From NCBI GenBank assembly GCA_964472525.1, contig CAYYLL010000001.1, positions 1 to 64,000 of the forward strand: DNA of 64,000 bases. The letters are read 5' to 3'. Shown in pieces: positions 1-6,849 of the stretch (positions within the stretch are counted from its first letter, which is position 1; each line of letters starts with the position of its first letter). The notes under the pieces were generated by a model. The model was given only the letters and a program-made list of their open reading frames with translations, was not told where the DNA came from and did no database searches. The translations under genes were made by a program, and so were the position numbers. Source of the stretch: SZUA-37 sp964472525. Lineage in GTDB: Bacteria > Pseudomonadota > Gammaproteobacteria > UBA6429 > Thiohalophilaceae.

Positions 1-53
1 ACTTTTAGTCCTTCTTGAGACAACCTATGGACTTTCAGTCCATAGTCGTTGAG

Positions 54-342
54 TTCTCGCAGGTCTTAGAGATAGTCGGTACACGACATTCCCTGAGTAT
101 GCGTTTAGAAACAAAATGTTGTCTGTTGATCCGAACGTCTTGTTATGAACATTCAATGTTAGGCGCTCAATATTCGTGATCAACAGAAGCATATTCCACT
201 AAAATAATATAAATGACAATCGTGGGTTTAATGGAACAGTCAAACTATAAAGTGTTTAAACCGTCGCGCAAAAAATGCGCAACTCGGACAATTACCCGCG
301 CGCTTTGCTTGCGTGTAATTGCCGATTAACTTGTCGTTAGGT
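54..342. repeat. 289-bp ORF-less cassette-like unit, copy 1
   Basis: The unit is repeated at 9145-9433 with the same length and roughly 85% identity by eye. It has no convincing ORF. Its left half contains a long inverted repeat (arms near 121-137 and 171-188, tctgttgatc pairing with gatcaacaga) around a loop containing gttatgaac and gttaggc. Its right third is an attC site. It is most simply an ORF-less integron cassette present twice. Bases 1-53 to its left show nothing I recognise. Confidence 0.7.
239..342 (+). repeat. attC: attC site 1
   Basis: Left core GTCAAAC (consensus RYYYAAC) and right core GTTAGGT (consensus GTTRRRY) bracket an imperfect palindrome with complementary arms (acaattaccc / gtgtaattgc region). 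Its 104 bp fits the known attC size range. It is nearly the same sequence and exactly the same length as the site at 9330-9433. The orientation implies cassettes read left to right. Confidence 0.8.
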
Positions 343-361
343 TCGAAAATAGGTAATTTAC

Positions 362-826
362 ATGGATAACGAAAAAGATAATCTTGTTGAGCCGGGCCAT
401 GACTTAACTAAAGAGAACGAAGATCCTTATATTGAATTTTTACATCGTATTATACGATTTGCTGTAAAAGTGTTAGCGGCGTTAATGGTATTAGTTATTG
501 TTTGGGGCATAGGCGACGTCATTTATGTGTTGTACCAACGCATCATTGCTCCTCCATTTTTACTTCTAAGCATTAATGACATTCTTGCCACATTTGGTGC
601 TTTTCTTGCAGTATTAATTGCTATTGAGATTTTTATCAATATTTCGATGTACTTAAAGACTGATGTTATTCCTGTCAGATTGGTAGTTGCTACAGCTTTA
701 ATGGCCATATCACGTAAAGTAATTATTTTTGACTTCGAGAAAATAACACCGCCATTTATTCTTGGAACAGCAGCAGTTGTATTTGCTCTTGGAGTTACAT
801 ATTGGCTTATTTCAAAAAAAACCTAA
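362..826 (+). CDS. PsiE-like (phosphate-starvation-inducible E family) membrane protein
   Basis: This 154-residue protein has a charged N-terminus (about 30 residues) and four predicted membrane segments (about 33-55, 66-90, 97-120 and 130-150). The stretch with IEIFINISMYLK followed by ALMAISRKVIIFDF is characteristic of the PsiE family (known from E. coli psiE; biochemical role unknown). It starts 20 bp after attC 1, and its stop codon lies inside the left core of the next attC, as expected for a cassette gene. There is no obvious promoter of its own, so transcription probably depends on upstream readthrough. Family assignment is by remembered sequence pattern. Confidence 0.75.
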   Translation: MDNEKDNLVEPGHDLTKENEDPYIEFLHRIIRFAVKVLAALMVLVIVWGIGDVIYVLYQRIIAPPFLLLSINDILATFGAFLAVLIAIEIFINISMYLKTDVIPVRLVVATALMAISRKVIIFDFEKITPPFILGTAAVVFALGVTYWLISKKT

Positions 827-887
827 CAAGTCAATTTAACTCTGACGGCGCAAAAAGACGCGCAGCAGGTTAATTGCAACGTTAGGC
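821..887 (+). repeat. attC: attC site 2
   Basis: ACCTAAC at the left and GTTAGGC at the right both match the consensus cores perfectly, with complementary arms (ttaactctg... and ...aggttaatt) around a gcgc-rich centre. At 67 bp it is one of the short, canonical sites in the array. The PsiE-like stop codon overlaps its left core. Confidence 0.85.
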
Positions 888-896
888 AAAATAAAA

Positions 897-989
897 ATGA
901 AACTTCGTCTTAAATTATTTCATTATTTAAATGTGCCAGTTTATGTTCACGCATCATTAATTTTAATGACTTGTTTGATTTTATGTTTT
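897..989 (+). pseudogene. Truncated cassette gene, possible site-2 protease (M50)-like N-terminus
   Basis: Starting 9 bp after attC 2, the first 31 codons encode a hydrophobic N-terminus (FHYLNVPVYVHASLILM). This loosely resembles the start of M50 metalloproteases (PVxVHxS). At about position 989 the sequence switches to antisense IS110 transposase sequence, so the rest of the gene is gone. The open frame continues by chance to 1082 through the IS remnant. M50 identity is a weak guess; truncation by the IS is clear. Confidence 0.45.
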
Positions 990-1325
990 CTGACTGGAGG
1001 TTTAAGCACCGCAGCATATTGGGCAATAATTCGGCAATCAATGGCATCGGTTTTAGCGAGTTGCCCGATAGCACCGGCATAACGACGGATAAGAATGGGA
1101 TTGTTAATAATGATGGGTAATTTTTTATCAACTGTTATTTCAACCAAGGCATGTTCATAACGTCCAGTGGCTTCACACACAATACGCTCAACGTGATAAC
1201 GACTTAAACGCTAAGGGCATCACGAATACCTTGTTTGTCATTACTGACACAAAAATGTACTTGGCGCTCAATCGGGCTGTCACACTGATAACCTGTTTGC
1301 CCAGGTTATGGGCCTGACTTTATCA
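980..1325 (-). pseudogene. IS110/IS1111-family transposase remnant 1
   Basis: Read on the minus strand, several frames give typical IS110-family N-terminal domain sequence: VHFCVSNDKQGIRDAL, then ERIVCEATGRYEHALVE, then RRYAGAIGQLAKTDAIDC and AVLKPPV. The EATGxYE and AKTDAIDA-type motifs belong to the DEDD RuvC-like catalytic domain. The frames are broken by indels and the C-terminal half is absent. The upstream noncoding part (about 1260-1340) resembles 6995-7065 next to remnant 3, so both derive from related elements. Confidence 0.75.
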
Positions 1326-1343
1326 AATATTGGAGTGGAATGA

Positions 1344-1410
1344 ATCATACAAAGCGCTCAAAACCACTCGCTTTGCTCATGTGTAATTGCCCTTTAGCTC
1401 GGCGTTAGCT
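1344..1410 (+). repeat. attC: attC site 3 (degenerate)
   Basis: The right end ctttagctcggcGTTAGCT is a good L'/R' half-site; the left core is only ATCATAC. The inner gtgtaattgcc stretch matches attC sites 1 and 8. The left half probably lost its normal sequence when the neighbouring IS110-type element inserted, since the IS remnant ends immediately upstream. Confidence 0.55.
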
Positions 1411-1440
1411 GCATAAAAGCTGGGAACTTGCCAATTTCAA

Positions 1441-1460
1441 AGTGATAGTATAGTATCACT
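1441..1460. promoter_or_regulatory. Palindromic operator of the Phd/ParE cassette
   Basis: A 20-bp near-perfect palindrome (agtgatagta tagtatcact; 18 of 20 positions symmetric) ends 2 bp before the antitoxin start codon and contains a possible -10 (tagtat). Antitoxin-binding palindromes in this position are typical of autoregulated Phd/YefM operons. Cassette toxin-antitoxin pairs usually carry their own promoter. Binding is inferred. Confidence 0.6.
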
Positions 1461-1462
1461 GT

Positions 1463-1720
1463 ATGAAAGTAGAACTTGTAACCACATTGAAACGGCAGGC
1501 TACTAAGATCCTTGCAGATTTACATAAATCTAAGGAGCCTGTACTAATCACCGAGCATGGTCAGCCATCAGCTTATCTAATAGATGTAGAAGATTTTGAA
1601 TTCATGCAAAATCGAATGCAAATTCTTGAGGGGATAGCGCGAGGAGAAGCTGCTATTCTTGAAAATCGAACTTATACACAAAAAGAAGCAAAAAAGGCAA
1701 TGAATAAGTGGCTCAAATAA
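1463..1720 (+). CDS. Phd/YefM-family antitoxin
   Basis: This 85-residue protein has the Phd/YefM fold pattern: an N-terminal DNA-binding part (LVTTLKRQATKILADLH, then EPVLITEHGQPSAYLIDVEDFE) and a charged, flexible C-terminus that would wrap the toxin. It should neutralise the toxin encoded immediately downstream and repress the operon through the palindrome at 1441-1460. Its last 13 bases overlap the toxin gene, implying translational coupling. Family assignment is strong from the VLITxxGxPxAYLxxxEDYE-like signature. Confidence 0.9.
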   Translation: MKVELVTTLKRQATKILADLHKSKEPVLITEHGQPSAYLIDVEDFEFMQNRMQILEGIARGEAAILENRTYTQKEAKKAMNKWLK

Positions 1721-2025
1721 TTTGGACAGAGCCTGCTCTATCTGATCTAAATGAAATTGCTGAATATATTGCGCTTGATAATTTTCCTGCTGCCCAAAAC
1801 TTAGTTGAAGAAGTCTTTACAAAAGTAGAAAGACTTAAAGAGTTTCCAAAATCAGGTCGTATTCCACCTGAATTAAAGGCGAGTCGCTACCGAGAAGTTA
1901 TTGTTGGACCTTGCAGAATTTTCTATCGTATAAATAAGGATCAGGTTTATATTCTCTATGTTATGCGCGGGGAAAGGCGACTTCGAAAATATTTAATTGA
2001 TGAGCAGGCTAAAAACAGCAGCTAA
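1708..2025 (+). CDS. RelE/ParE-family toxin
   Basis: This 105-residue protein starts at a GTG codon inside the antitoxin gene. It shows the ParE/RelE superfamily pattern: WTEPALSDLNEIAEYIA, a helical hairpin ending in LKEFPKSGR, then RYREVIVGPCRIFYRI and YVMRGERRLRKYL. Members either poison gyrase (ParE) or cleave ribosome-bound mRNA (RelE); sequence alone does not decide which, though the Ixx(A)xYI...FPxxGR pattern leans to ParE. The gene ends within the left core of the next attC, so the pair is one cassette. Such cassettes are known to stabilise large integron arrays. Confidence 0.9.
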   Translation: MAQIIWTEPALSDLNEIAEYIALDNFPAAQNLVEEVFTKVERLKEFPKSGRIPPELKASRYREVIVGPCRIFYRINKDQVYILYVMRGERRLRKYLIDEQAKNSS

Positions 2026-2124
2026 CAAACTCATCCAGAGGGACTTTCAAACCTGTTGTGGCTTTTGCAAAAAAACCGCAAAAGCTGTGCCAGCTTCAAA
2101 AGCCCCAGATGAGGGCCGTTAGGT
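2020..2124 (+). repeat. attC: attC site 4
   Basis: AGCTAAC (one mismatch to the left-core consensus) and GTTAGGT (perfect right core) flank a long palindrome: caaactcatccagagg pairs with ccccagatgag, and cttttgcaaaaa sits opposite ccgcaaaag. The toxin stop codon lies inside the left core. Confidence 0.8.
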
Positions 2125-2142
2125 GTAAAAAACTAAAAATAA

Positions 2143-2397
2143 ATGAGCAACGAAGGTAAAACGCTAAAAAGAAAAATAAATCCTATGCCAAGTTGCATCA
2201 AAAAGGCATTAGATATGAATGACGTCATGCAGGATTATATGTCTCGTCCCGCTTACCAAAGAAATGATTATATAGGATGGATAGAAAGGGCAAAAAGAAA
2301 TGAAACAAAACAAAAACGTTTAAAACAAATGTTAAATGAATTAAATATTGGTGGCATATATATGAAAATGAAGCATCCAGCTTCAGCAAAGAAATGA
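2143..2397 (+). CDS. YdeI/OmpD-associated (OmdA) family protein
   Basis: This 84-residue cassette gene starts 18 bp after attC 4. The central AYQRNDYIGWIERAKRNET matches the conserved core of the YdeI/OmpD-associated family (xxYxRREYxxWIxxAKRxET), usually found as the C-terminal part of longer proteins. Members have been linked to bacteriocin or peptide resistance in enterics; that role is not evident here. There is no strong ribosome binding site and no clear attC directly after it (the nearest degenerate one is at 3063), so its own attC is lost or very diverged. Confidence 0.7.
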   Translation: MSNEGKTLKRKINPMPSCIKKALDMNDVMQDYMSRPAYQRNDYIGWIERAKRNETKQKRLKQMLNELNIGGIYMKMKHPASAKK

Positions 2398-2598
2398 GCG
2401 CTCAAGGCACATCAAAGCGCATAAACGTGAACTGTACCTAACCCACTTTAATTGACATCCCTCAAACTATAAATAGTTAAAAATCTATGATGGGTGTCCG
2501 GATTAATTATTTTTGTTTGTCACCGGCCCCTTTAATGATCTATATTAGATAGGCAGCGTGGAACCGATATGCATCACTTATATTGAAAGGGGTATATT

Positions 2599-2769
2599 AT
2601 GAATGAGCATCAAAAACCAACTGAAATAGAGAAAGTGAAATGCGAGATATGCCTTAAAGAGATTCCTCAATCTGAAGCTAAAATAAGAGAGGCAAGCGAC
2701 TATGTCTTGTACTTTTGTGGTTTGGACTGTTATGAAAAATGGCAGGAAGAAGATAAAAAAAAGGAGTAG
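2599..2769 (+). CDS. DUF3330-like small zinc-ribbon protein (56 aa)
   Basis: ATG at 2599 is preceded by a good Shine-Dalgarno sequence (gaaagggg). The 56-residue product has CEICLKEIP followed about 25 residues later by YFCGLDCYEKW, i.e. a CxxC...CxxxC-type metal-binding knuckle. This pattern is what I know as DUF3330, a small domain of unknown function. It sits inside the inverted-repeat unit at 2490-2948 rather than directly after an attC. The hairpin at 2802-2827 just after the stop may act as a terminator. Confidence 0.65.
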   Translation: MNEHQKPTEIEKVKCEICLKEIPQSEAKIREASDYVLYFCGLDCYEKWQEEDKKKE

Positions 2770-2801
2770 CACCTTCGCATAACATCTTGAATTTGAATTA
2801 G

Positions 2802-2827
2802 AAATAGGTGTCATTCTGACACTATTT
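2802..2827. terminator. Hairpin after the DUF3330-like gene
   Basis: An imperfect palindrome, aaataggtgtca-ttc-tgacactattt, lies about 33 bp after the stop. The arms resemble the aataggtgtcag arms of the perfect inverted repeat at 7153-7220, so this may be a dispersed repeat as much as a terminator. Confidence 0.4.
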
Positions 2828-3062
2828 GTTTCAATGTCGTAAAGACAATTTGAGGAGCCCAATTTAAGGGGGCGGTGACAATTGATAATGATTAGCTTTT
2901 TCTTTTGTCACCGATCCCTATAATGGAACCAATTAAACGGACACCCATAATAAGAAAATGTTCAAATTTAACCTAAGCCGTTGTTTTTATTGAGGGCTTA
3001 ATATGGGTGTCCAATTAATGTAATTGATATAAAATATAAATATAATAATTAATTAATGGAAT

Positions 3063-3132
3063 GGTTCTGCTATAAGTCGTTCAAAACGGACACCGCAAAG
3101 AGCTGCGGTGCCCTTTAACTCTAACGTTGATA
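3063..3132 (+). repeat. attC: attC site 5 (degenerate)
   Basis: The segment ctataagtcgttcaaaacggacaccgc...gcggtgccctttaactctaacGTTGATA shares its left shoulder (ctataagtc) and right shoulder (tctaacgtt) with attC at 14488-14568, and it forms a caccgc/gcggtg hairpin. Both core ends are off consensus. Bases 3133-3455 hold no gene I can support before the IS110 pseudogene. Confidence 0.5.
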
Positions 3133-3455
3133 TGACTTCCCACCGTCAACAAGCAATAGCACCTCAACCAAAAATAAATTAGCATTAACGTCTTTTTTAA
3201 ATCATTGGATGTGAACACGGGATCAGAAAAAACGACGGTTGCTCGTGCTGATATGCGTGGATTGGTTACCGACCTTACTTGTGTTCATCGCGAAGCTTGC
3301 CTCACTCTAGGTGCGAGAATCAAAATGTACTTTGTCTCTTAACGCTATCAAGGGTTCCTCTCACCTTGATCGCATGTTCACATTCAATGAGATAAAAGCA
3401 TATTGTTTTCTTATATTATTATGACTCCTGTGTGACCGGATTTTTTTATACCTAT

Positions 3456-4531
3456 TTAATGGCGAGGTATGATGGGGGTGTGTTGTGCAATCGACCACAT
3501 AAAAGCCGCCAGCTCTCTGGCCATGGCCACCACAATGACATTATTTGGTTTACCTTTGTTGGCCATCACTCAAAAGCGTCTGGTTAAACGTACATGGGCT
3601 TTCCAGGCAATCTCACGAATAGGCAGCGGGACATTCTCTTGTCGTTTTTGTATTTCACGGCTTACCTTGGCGGGAAAGCGATAGGCCCAACCGGCTTCAA
3701 CGAGTACCCGTCGGGCATGTTGATTGCGCCACTTTTTTGTTTTTCACCGGATTAATATTCGCTTGGTGTTAAACCTAAAAAACTCATCAGTTGTTTGGGA
3801 TTATCAAAGCGCGTTAAATCACCTAACTCCGCCACCATGGTTACCGCAACGACCATACGCACACCGCGCATTGTCATGAGTGCCTCAACCACGGGATAGA
3901 GTCGCCATTGTTTTGTATGAAAAAGTATTTCCTCTTCGAGCCGAGCCACCCTTTGCTTTGCTTCGGTGGTCGCATTGACGTACTCTTGAAACACAATTTG
4001 TTGTGCGGGGAAGCTAAGACAGACACATTCGGCTAACCAACGCAGGTGTTTTTCAGACCAATTGGCCGAGCCATCAAAGCGATGATTATGGCGAAGTAAA
4101 AACGATTTTAATCGTTGCCGCGCGGACTTCATCACCAGTACAGCATCTTCTCTTGCGCGCGATAAATCACGAATGGCCTCATCCTCAGCGTTAGGGACAT
4201 AAACGGATGTTAGCTCGCCGGCATCACGTTTATCGGTTTTAACTTTATCACTAGCTTTTTTAGGAATAAGGGAGGGAGCCACCACGATACATTGATGGCC
4301 TTGGGAAACAATAAAACGATAAAGTGCGTAGCCACAGGGGCCGGCTTCATAACAAAAGAACAGCGATTTATTGCTTGAAACAAGTTTACGTAAGAGTTTT
4401 TAAAAATTGGTTAATGTTCCGCCAATGCTGCCATAACGTCGCACTTCGCCTCTATCATCATCCGCTAATGAAACAACGATGGATTGTTTATGGACGTCCA
4501 TCCCGATAAAAAGTATATTAGATTGTGTCAT
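3456..4531 (-). pseudogene. IS110-family transposase pseudogene 2
   Basis: This is a nearly full-length IS110 transposase on the minus strand. The start gives MTQSNILFIGMDVHKQSIVV (DEDD domain). An in-frame TAA at 4400-4402 interrupts it. The same frame then runs through FCYEAGPCGYALYRF and KVKTDKRDAGEL to LGLTPSEY, where a second stop occurs at 3752. After a frameshift the C-terminal domain continues (HARRVLVEAGWAYRFP, then IAWKAHVRLTRRFWVMANKG and VVVAMARELAAFMW). With two nonsense codons and a frameshift it cannot make an intact transposase. It lies between degenerate attC 5 and the next cassette. Confidence 0.9.
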
Positions 4532-4670
4532 GTCGATCTCCGATTCTGTTTAATGAATGTGTAGAACTTAATATTATGGCACTGGCTACTGCGTAGCTAA
4601 TCCACGTAGAACGGAGATCGTCTCCCTTTGTGGGAAGTCATTATGTCTATGTGTATAAATAGGGAATGAG
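4532..4670. other. Noncoding end of IS110 element 2 with hairpin (possible bridge-RNA region)
   Basis: The 140 bp upstream of the transposase start contain an inverted repeat, cgatctccg (4534-4542) and cggagatcg (4612-4620), enclosing about 70 nt. IS110-family elements encode a structured guide (bridge or seek) RNA in a noncoding end. The position fits, but I cannot demonstrate an RNA here. Confidence 0.35.
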
Positions 4671-4673
4671 GAA

Positions 4674-4886
4674 ATGGAAAATCCAGCAGATAAAATCAAT
4701 ATAAATTTAAACCAAAATCTTTGGGGGCTTTTGGTTGGCTTTGGTTTTCTTGGGGTTTCCGAATATTATAATTTATGTGTATCGTTAATATTCGCAACAA
4801 TCTTATCAGTAATAATGCTCATATCCATATGTTTTACAACATTCGCATACACTGTTAATTATATGAATAAAAAGAATGGTGGTTAA
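4674..4886 (+). CDS. Small membrane protein of unknown function (cassette)
   Basis: This 70-residue product has two predicted membrane helices (about 15-35 and 36-58) and a basic end (NYMNKKNGG). A GAGG ribosome-binding motif precedes the ATG, and an attC follows 7 bp after the stop. I do not recognise the family. It is separated from the previous attC by the IS110 pseudogene, so its original upstream junction has been disrupted. Confidence 0.65.
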   Translation: MENPADKININLNQNLWGLLVGFGFLGVSEYYNLCVSLIFATILSVIMLISICFTTFAYTVNYMNKKNGG

Positions 4887-4892
4887 TAAAGC

Positions 4893-4983
4893 ACATAACA
4901 AATCATTCAAGTTCGCCGCGTAAAGAACGCGGGCTGGACGCAGCGCCAAAGACGCGCAGCGCCCCTTAATTCAACCGTTAGCC
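4893..4983 (+). repeat. attC: attC site 6
   Basis: ACATAAC at the left and GTTAGCC at the right (one mismatch each) surround a GC-rich palindromic centre (gccgcgtaaagaacgcgg and gcgccaaagacgcgcagcgc). The sequence ttaattcaacc before the right core pairs with the left shoulder. Confidence 0.75.
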
Positions 4984-5075
4984 AAAAATAGATCGCGTGA
5001 CATAATTTTCTGTAAGAGAATAAAAAAATGCGAGAGATGATGTTATAAATTAATTATTGAAAGGAGAAAACTGTC

Positions 5076-5558
5076 ATGTATCAACTACAAAAATGGATGT
5101 TTCTTTCTAAGACTAGAGTGATATATCCGGTCAGTCTATTTTTAAGTGTGATGTTACTGTTACTAATACTATCGGGATGTTCTGGGATCCCAATATCATA
5201 CTATGATGCAACCACCTATACTCAACTAACCGCACTTAAAGCCGAAACAACTTTATTAGTTGAGAGCTTTGATACAAAACCTACGAGTGATAACAAGGAT
5301 AATATCGATAAAGTTACCCTTAGTTTGAAAAAAGCATATGAATATGAATTTGGCAAGGGGAAACCTAATAGTGATACAACAACGCAGTTTGATAAAATCA
5401 TGAAGCTATATTACGAGGATGTAAAGGATTATCTAGAATATGGGCCAGGCTCAAAAGATTTAGGAAAAAAATACTTTAGTGAGGCTTCTGTAGTACTTGG
5501 CCAGGCATTTGATATCGCTATCTCTACAGAAAATTTAAAAAACAAAGACAAGCGATAG
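5076..5558 (+). CDS. Putative lipoprotein (cassette)
   Basis: This 160-residue protein starts after a strong Shine-Dalgarno sequence (aaaggagaaaa). It has a long signal peptide (about 34 residues) ending in the lipobox LSGC, with Cys35 as the predicted lipidation site. The mature part is charged and mostly helical (about 60-155) with no domain I recognise. The next gene starts 9 bp after its stop with no attC between, so the two form a two-gene cassette and may act together at the envelope. Inner versus outer membrane is not certain; the residue after Cys is Ser, which favours the outer membrane. Confidence 0.75.
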   Translation: MYQLQKWMFLSKTRVIYPVSLFLSVMLLLLILSGCSGIPISYYDATTYTQLTALKAETTLLVESFDTKPTSDNKDNIDKVTLSLKKAYEYEFGKGKPNSDTTTQFDKIMKLYYEDVKDYLEYGPGSKDLGKKYFSEASVVLGQAFDIAISTENLKNKDKR

Positions 5559-5567
5559 GAGAATATC

Positions 5568-5891
5568 ATGAGCAAATTCACTGGTTTTATTGACGGCATA
5601 CTAGATGAAAGCGGCAAGTTAGCGAAAGATGAGCTAAAGCAATTGATATCTACAGCTAAGAAAGATAAATCGGATTTTGTACGCTTACAAGCTGAAAATT
5701 TAGAACGCTGGACAGTAATGCTTTCTGAAGGCGACATCACTGCAAAAGGTTATAAGAAGTTAGTTAAGAAAATGGAGGTACTTACGCAACTTGAAGTTAT
5801 AAAGTTAAAGGTCAGTGCAAAAGCAAGCGCACAACGTTTGGCTAATGGCATTCAAGAAATAGTTGTTAAGGGTCTATTTTCATTGATATAA
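5568..5891 (+). CDS. Helical protein of unknown function, partner of the lipoprotein
   Basis: This 107-residue protein has no signal peptide. It is rich in Lys, Glu and Ala and predicted largely helical (LDESGKLAKDELKQLISTAKK; KKLVKKMEVLTQLEVIKLK). The C-terminus is more hydrophobic (GIQEIVVKGLFSLI) and could contact a membrane. An aggag ribosome binding site and the 9-bp spacing from the lipoprotein gene suggest co-expression. The family is unknown to me. An attC follows immediately. Confidence 0.65.
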   Translation: MSKFTGFIDGILDESGKLAKDELKQLISTAKKDKSDFVRLQAENLERWTVMLSEGDITAKGYKKLVKKMEVLTQLEVIKLKVSAKASAQRLANGIQEIVVKGLFSLI

Positions 5892-5893
5892 AT

Positions 5894-5990
5894 GGCTAAC
5901 AAATAGCTGCACCGGACAAGTCAAAGCGGCACTTGTTTTGCATCCGCAAAAACGTGCTGCTTTGACTTGCCAGTGAGCAAGGCGTTAGAA
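5894..5990 (+). repeat. attC: attC site 7
   Basis: GGCTAAC and GTTAGAA bracket a 97-bp palindrome: caaatagctgcaccgg pairs with ccagtgagcaagg, caaagcggcac with gtgctgctttg, and ttttgcatccgcaaaa sits at the tip. It belongs to the same sequence family as attC at 11803-11900. Confidence 0.85.
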
Positions 5991-5998
5991 ATTAAAAC

Positions 5999-6638
5999 AT
6001 GTCAGATATAGATAACGATATAGAAGAACTAAACCACATTATTGGCAAATGGCAAATGGCAAATATGTGAATTTTGCAAAATCGTAGATGATGATCGTAA
6101 TCGAACAAAATATGGGCATATCTGTAACGCATGTGGAAAAGAAAGCAATGGTGGCCATATGTATTTTGATATGTCTGTTCACTTAATGATCGACTTAATA
6201 AAGGAAGCATTTACTACAGAACACAAAATTGAACATAAGGGCACTAAACTAGAATATCAATTAAACACGCATTACATCTCTGTTTTATTATTTTTCTGTA
6301 CATTAAGAGAAACTTTGCTTAATGGTCTTATAACCGACCTGTGTAGCGCTCATAAAGTACCAAAGAATATATACTTGCGCCTAATTTCTGATAACAAGCT
6401 ACATATTCAGAAACAAGACAAACTATTCAAAAGCTTAACTGGCGAAAAATGGTTTAAGTCGCTTGAGATATTAAATGAAGAAAGCAATCATGATTTCATT
6501 ACCTTAAATGAGAAAATTCGAGATCTTGTTAAATTAAGAAATTTTTTTGCTCATAAAGGTGCTAGTTGGGATATAAACAGAGATACAGCAATTGATTGCA
6601 TTAAGCGAACTGACGGACTTGAATGGGTTATACAATAA
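5999..6638 (+). pseudogene. Zinc-ribbon/HEPN-like cassette gene, frameshifted by a 7-bp triplication
   Basis: The natural start is ATG 5999, 8 bp after attC 7, but this frame stops after 23 codons. Three tandem copies of ggcaaat (6044-6064) cause the shift; with two copies the frame runs unbroken to 6638 (210 aa). As it stands, only a TTG at 6042 opens the long frame (198 aa). The product has a CxxC...CxxC metal knuckle (Cys9, 12, 29, 32 in the TTG frame). Its C-terminal helical domain contains RNFFAH (Arg166-His171), the R-x4-H motif of HEPN nucleases. HEPN function is inferred from that motif only. The gene may be phase-variable rather than dead. Its attC is missing: an IS110 fragment abuts the stop codon. 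Confidence 0.65.
6044..6064. repeat. (ggcaaat)x3 heptanucleotide tandem repeat
   Basis: Three perfect tandem copies of a 7-bp unit lie inside the 5' end of a cassette gene. Seven is not a multiple of three, so gain or loss of one unit toggles the reading frame. Two copies restore the 210-codon frame from ATG 5999. Confidence 0.85.
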
Positions 6639-6849
6639 TCACAGGGAGCCCTTTTTCAGCGCAAGCTTCTATACGGTGGCGTTCATAACCGCCTGTTGCT
6701 TCAACTAAAATACGCATAAGTTGATAGCGATTAAGTTGCGATATTAATTTTTTAATACTTTCTAATGTGTTATTTGCTTGCCAATGTTTGTCAAGTTCAT
6801 AAACATAAATGTCGAGTGACATCGACACCGATACCAATATTTCGTTCAT
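6628..6849 (-). pseudogene. IS110-family transposase N-terminal remnant 3
   Basis: This 73-codon minus-strand fragment reads MNEILVSVSMSLDIYVYELDKHW and ends LVEATGGYERHRIEACAEKGLPVIIV. That is the start of an IS110 transposase up to the point where NP normally follows, with a small deletion near the N-terminal DVSK motif. All of the downstream catalytic and C-terminal parts are missing. Its truncated end abuts the stop codon of the HEPN-like cassette gene, and the noncoding sequence beyond its start (about 6995-7065) matches that of remnant 1. Confidence 0.75.

Larger units (their letters stand above)
2490..2948. mobile_element. 459-bp element bounded by inverted repeats, carrying a DUF3330-like gene
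   Basis: The left end atgggtgtccggattaatt (2490-2508) is the inverted counterpart of aattaaacggacacccat (2931-2948). A third, isolated copy of the end sequence lies at 3002-3018. Inside are two direct copies of a ttgtcaccg-ccct-taatg motif (about 2517 and 2906), and the right one is part of a hairpin with ggcggtgacaa at about 2871. The layout suggests a small non-autonomous or REP/MITE-like unit that picked up, or consists of, the 56-codon gene. No transposase is encoded. Confidence 0.5.

Noticed and set aside
897..1082. The full 61-codon open frame after attC 2 as a real gene.
   Set aside because: Only the first about 31 codons belong to the cassette gene; the rest is antisense IS110 transposase sequence.
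3211..3342. A 43-codon GTG-started frame (VNTGSEKTTVARADMRGL...) in the gap before the IS110 pseudogene.
   Set aside because: It has no ribosome binding site and no recognisable family, and its length is expected by chance.
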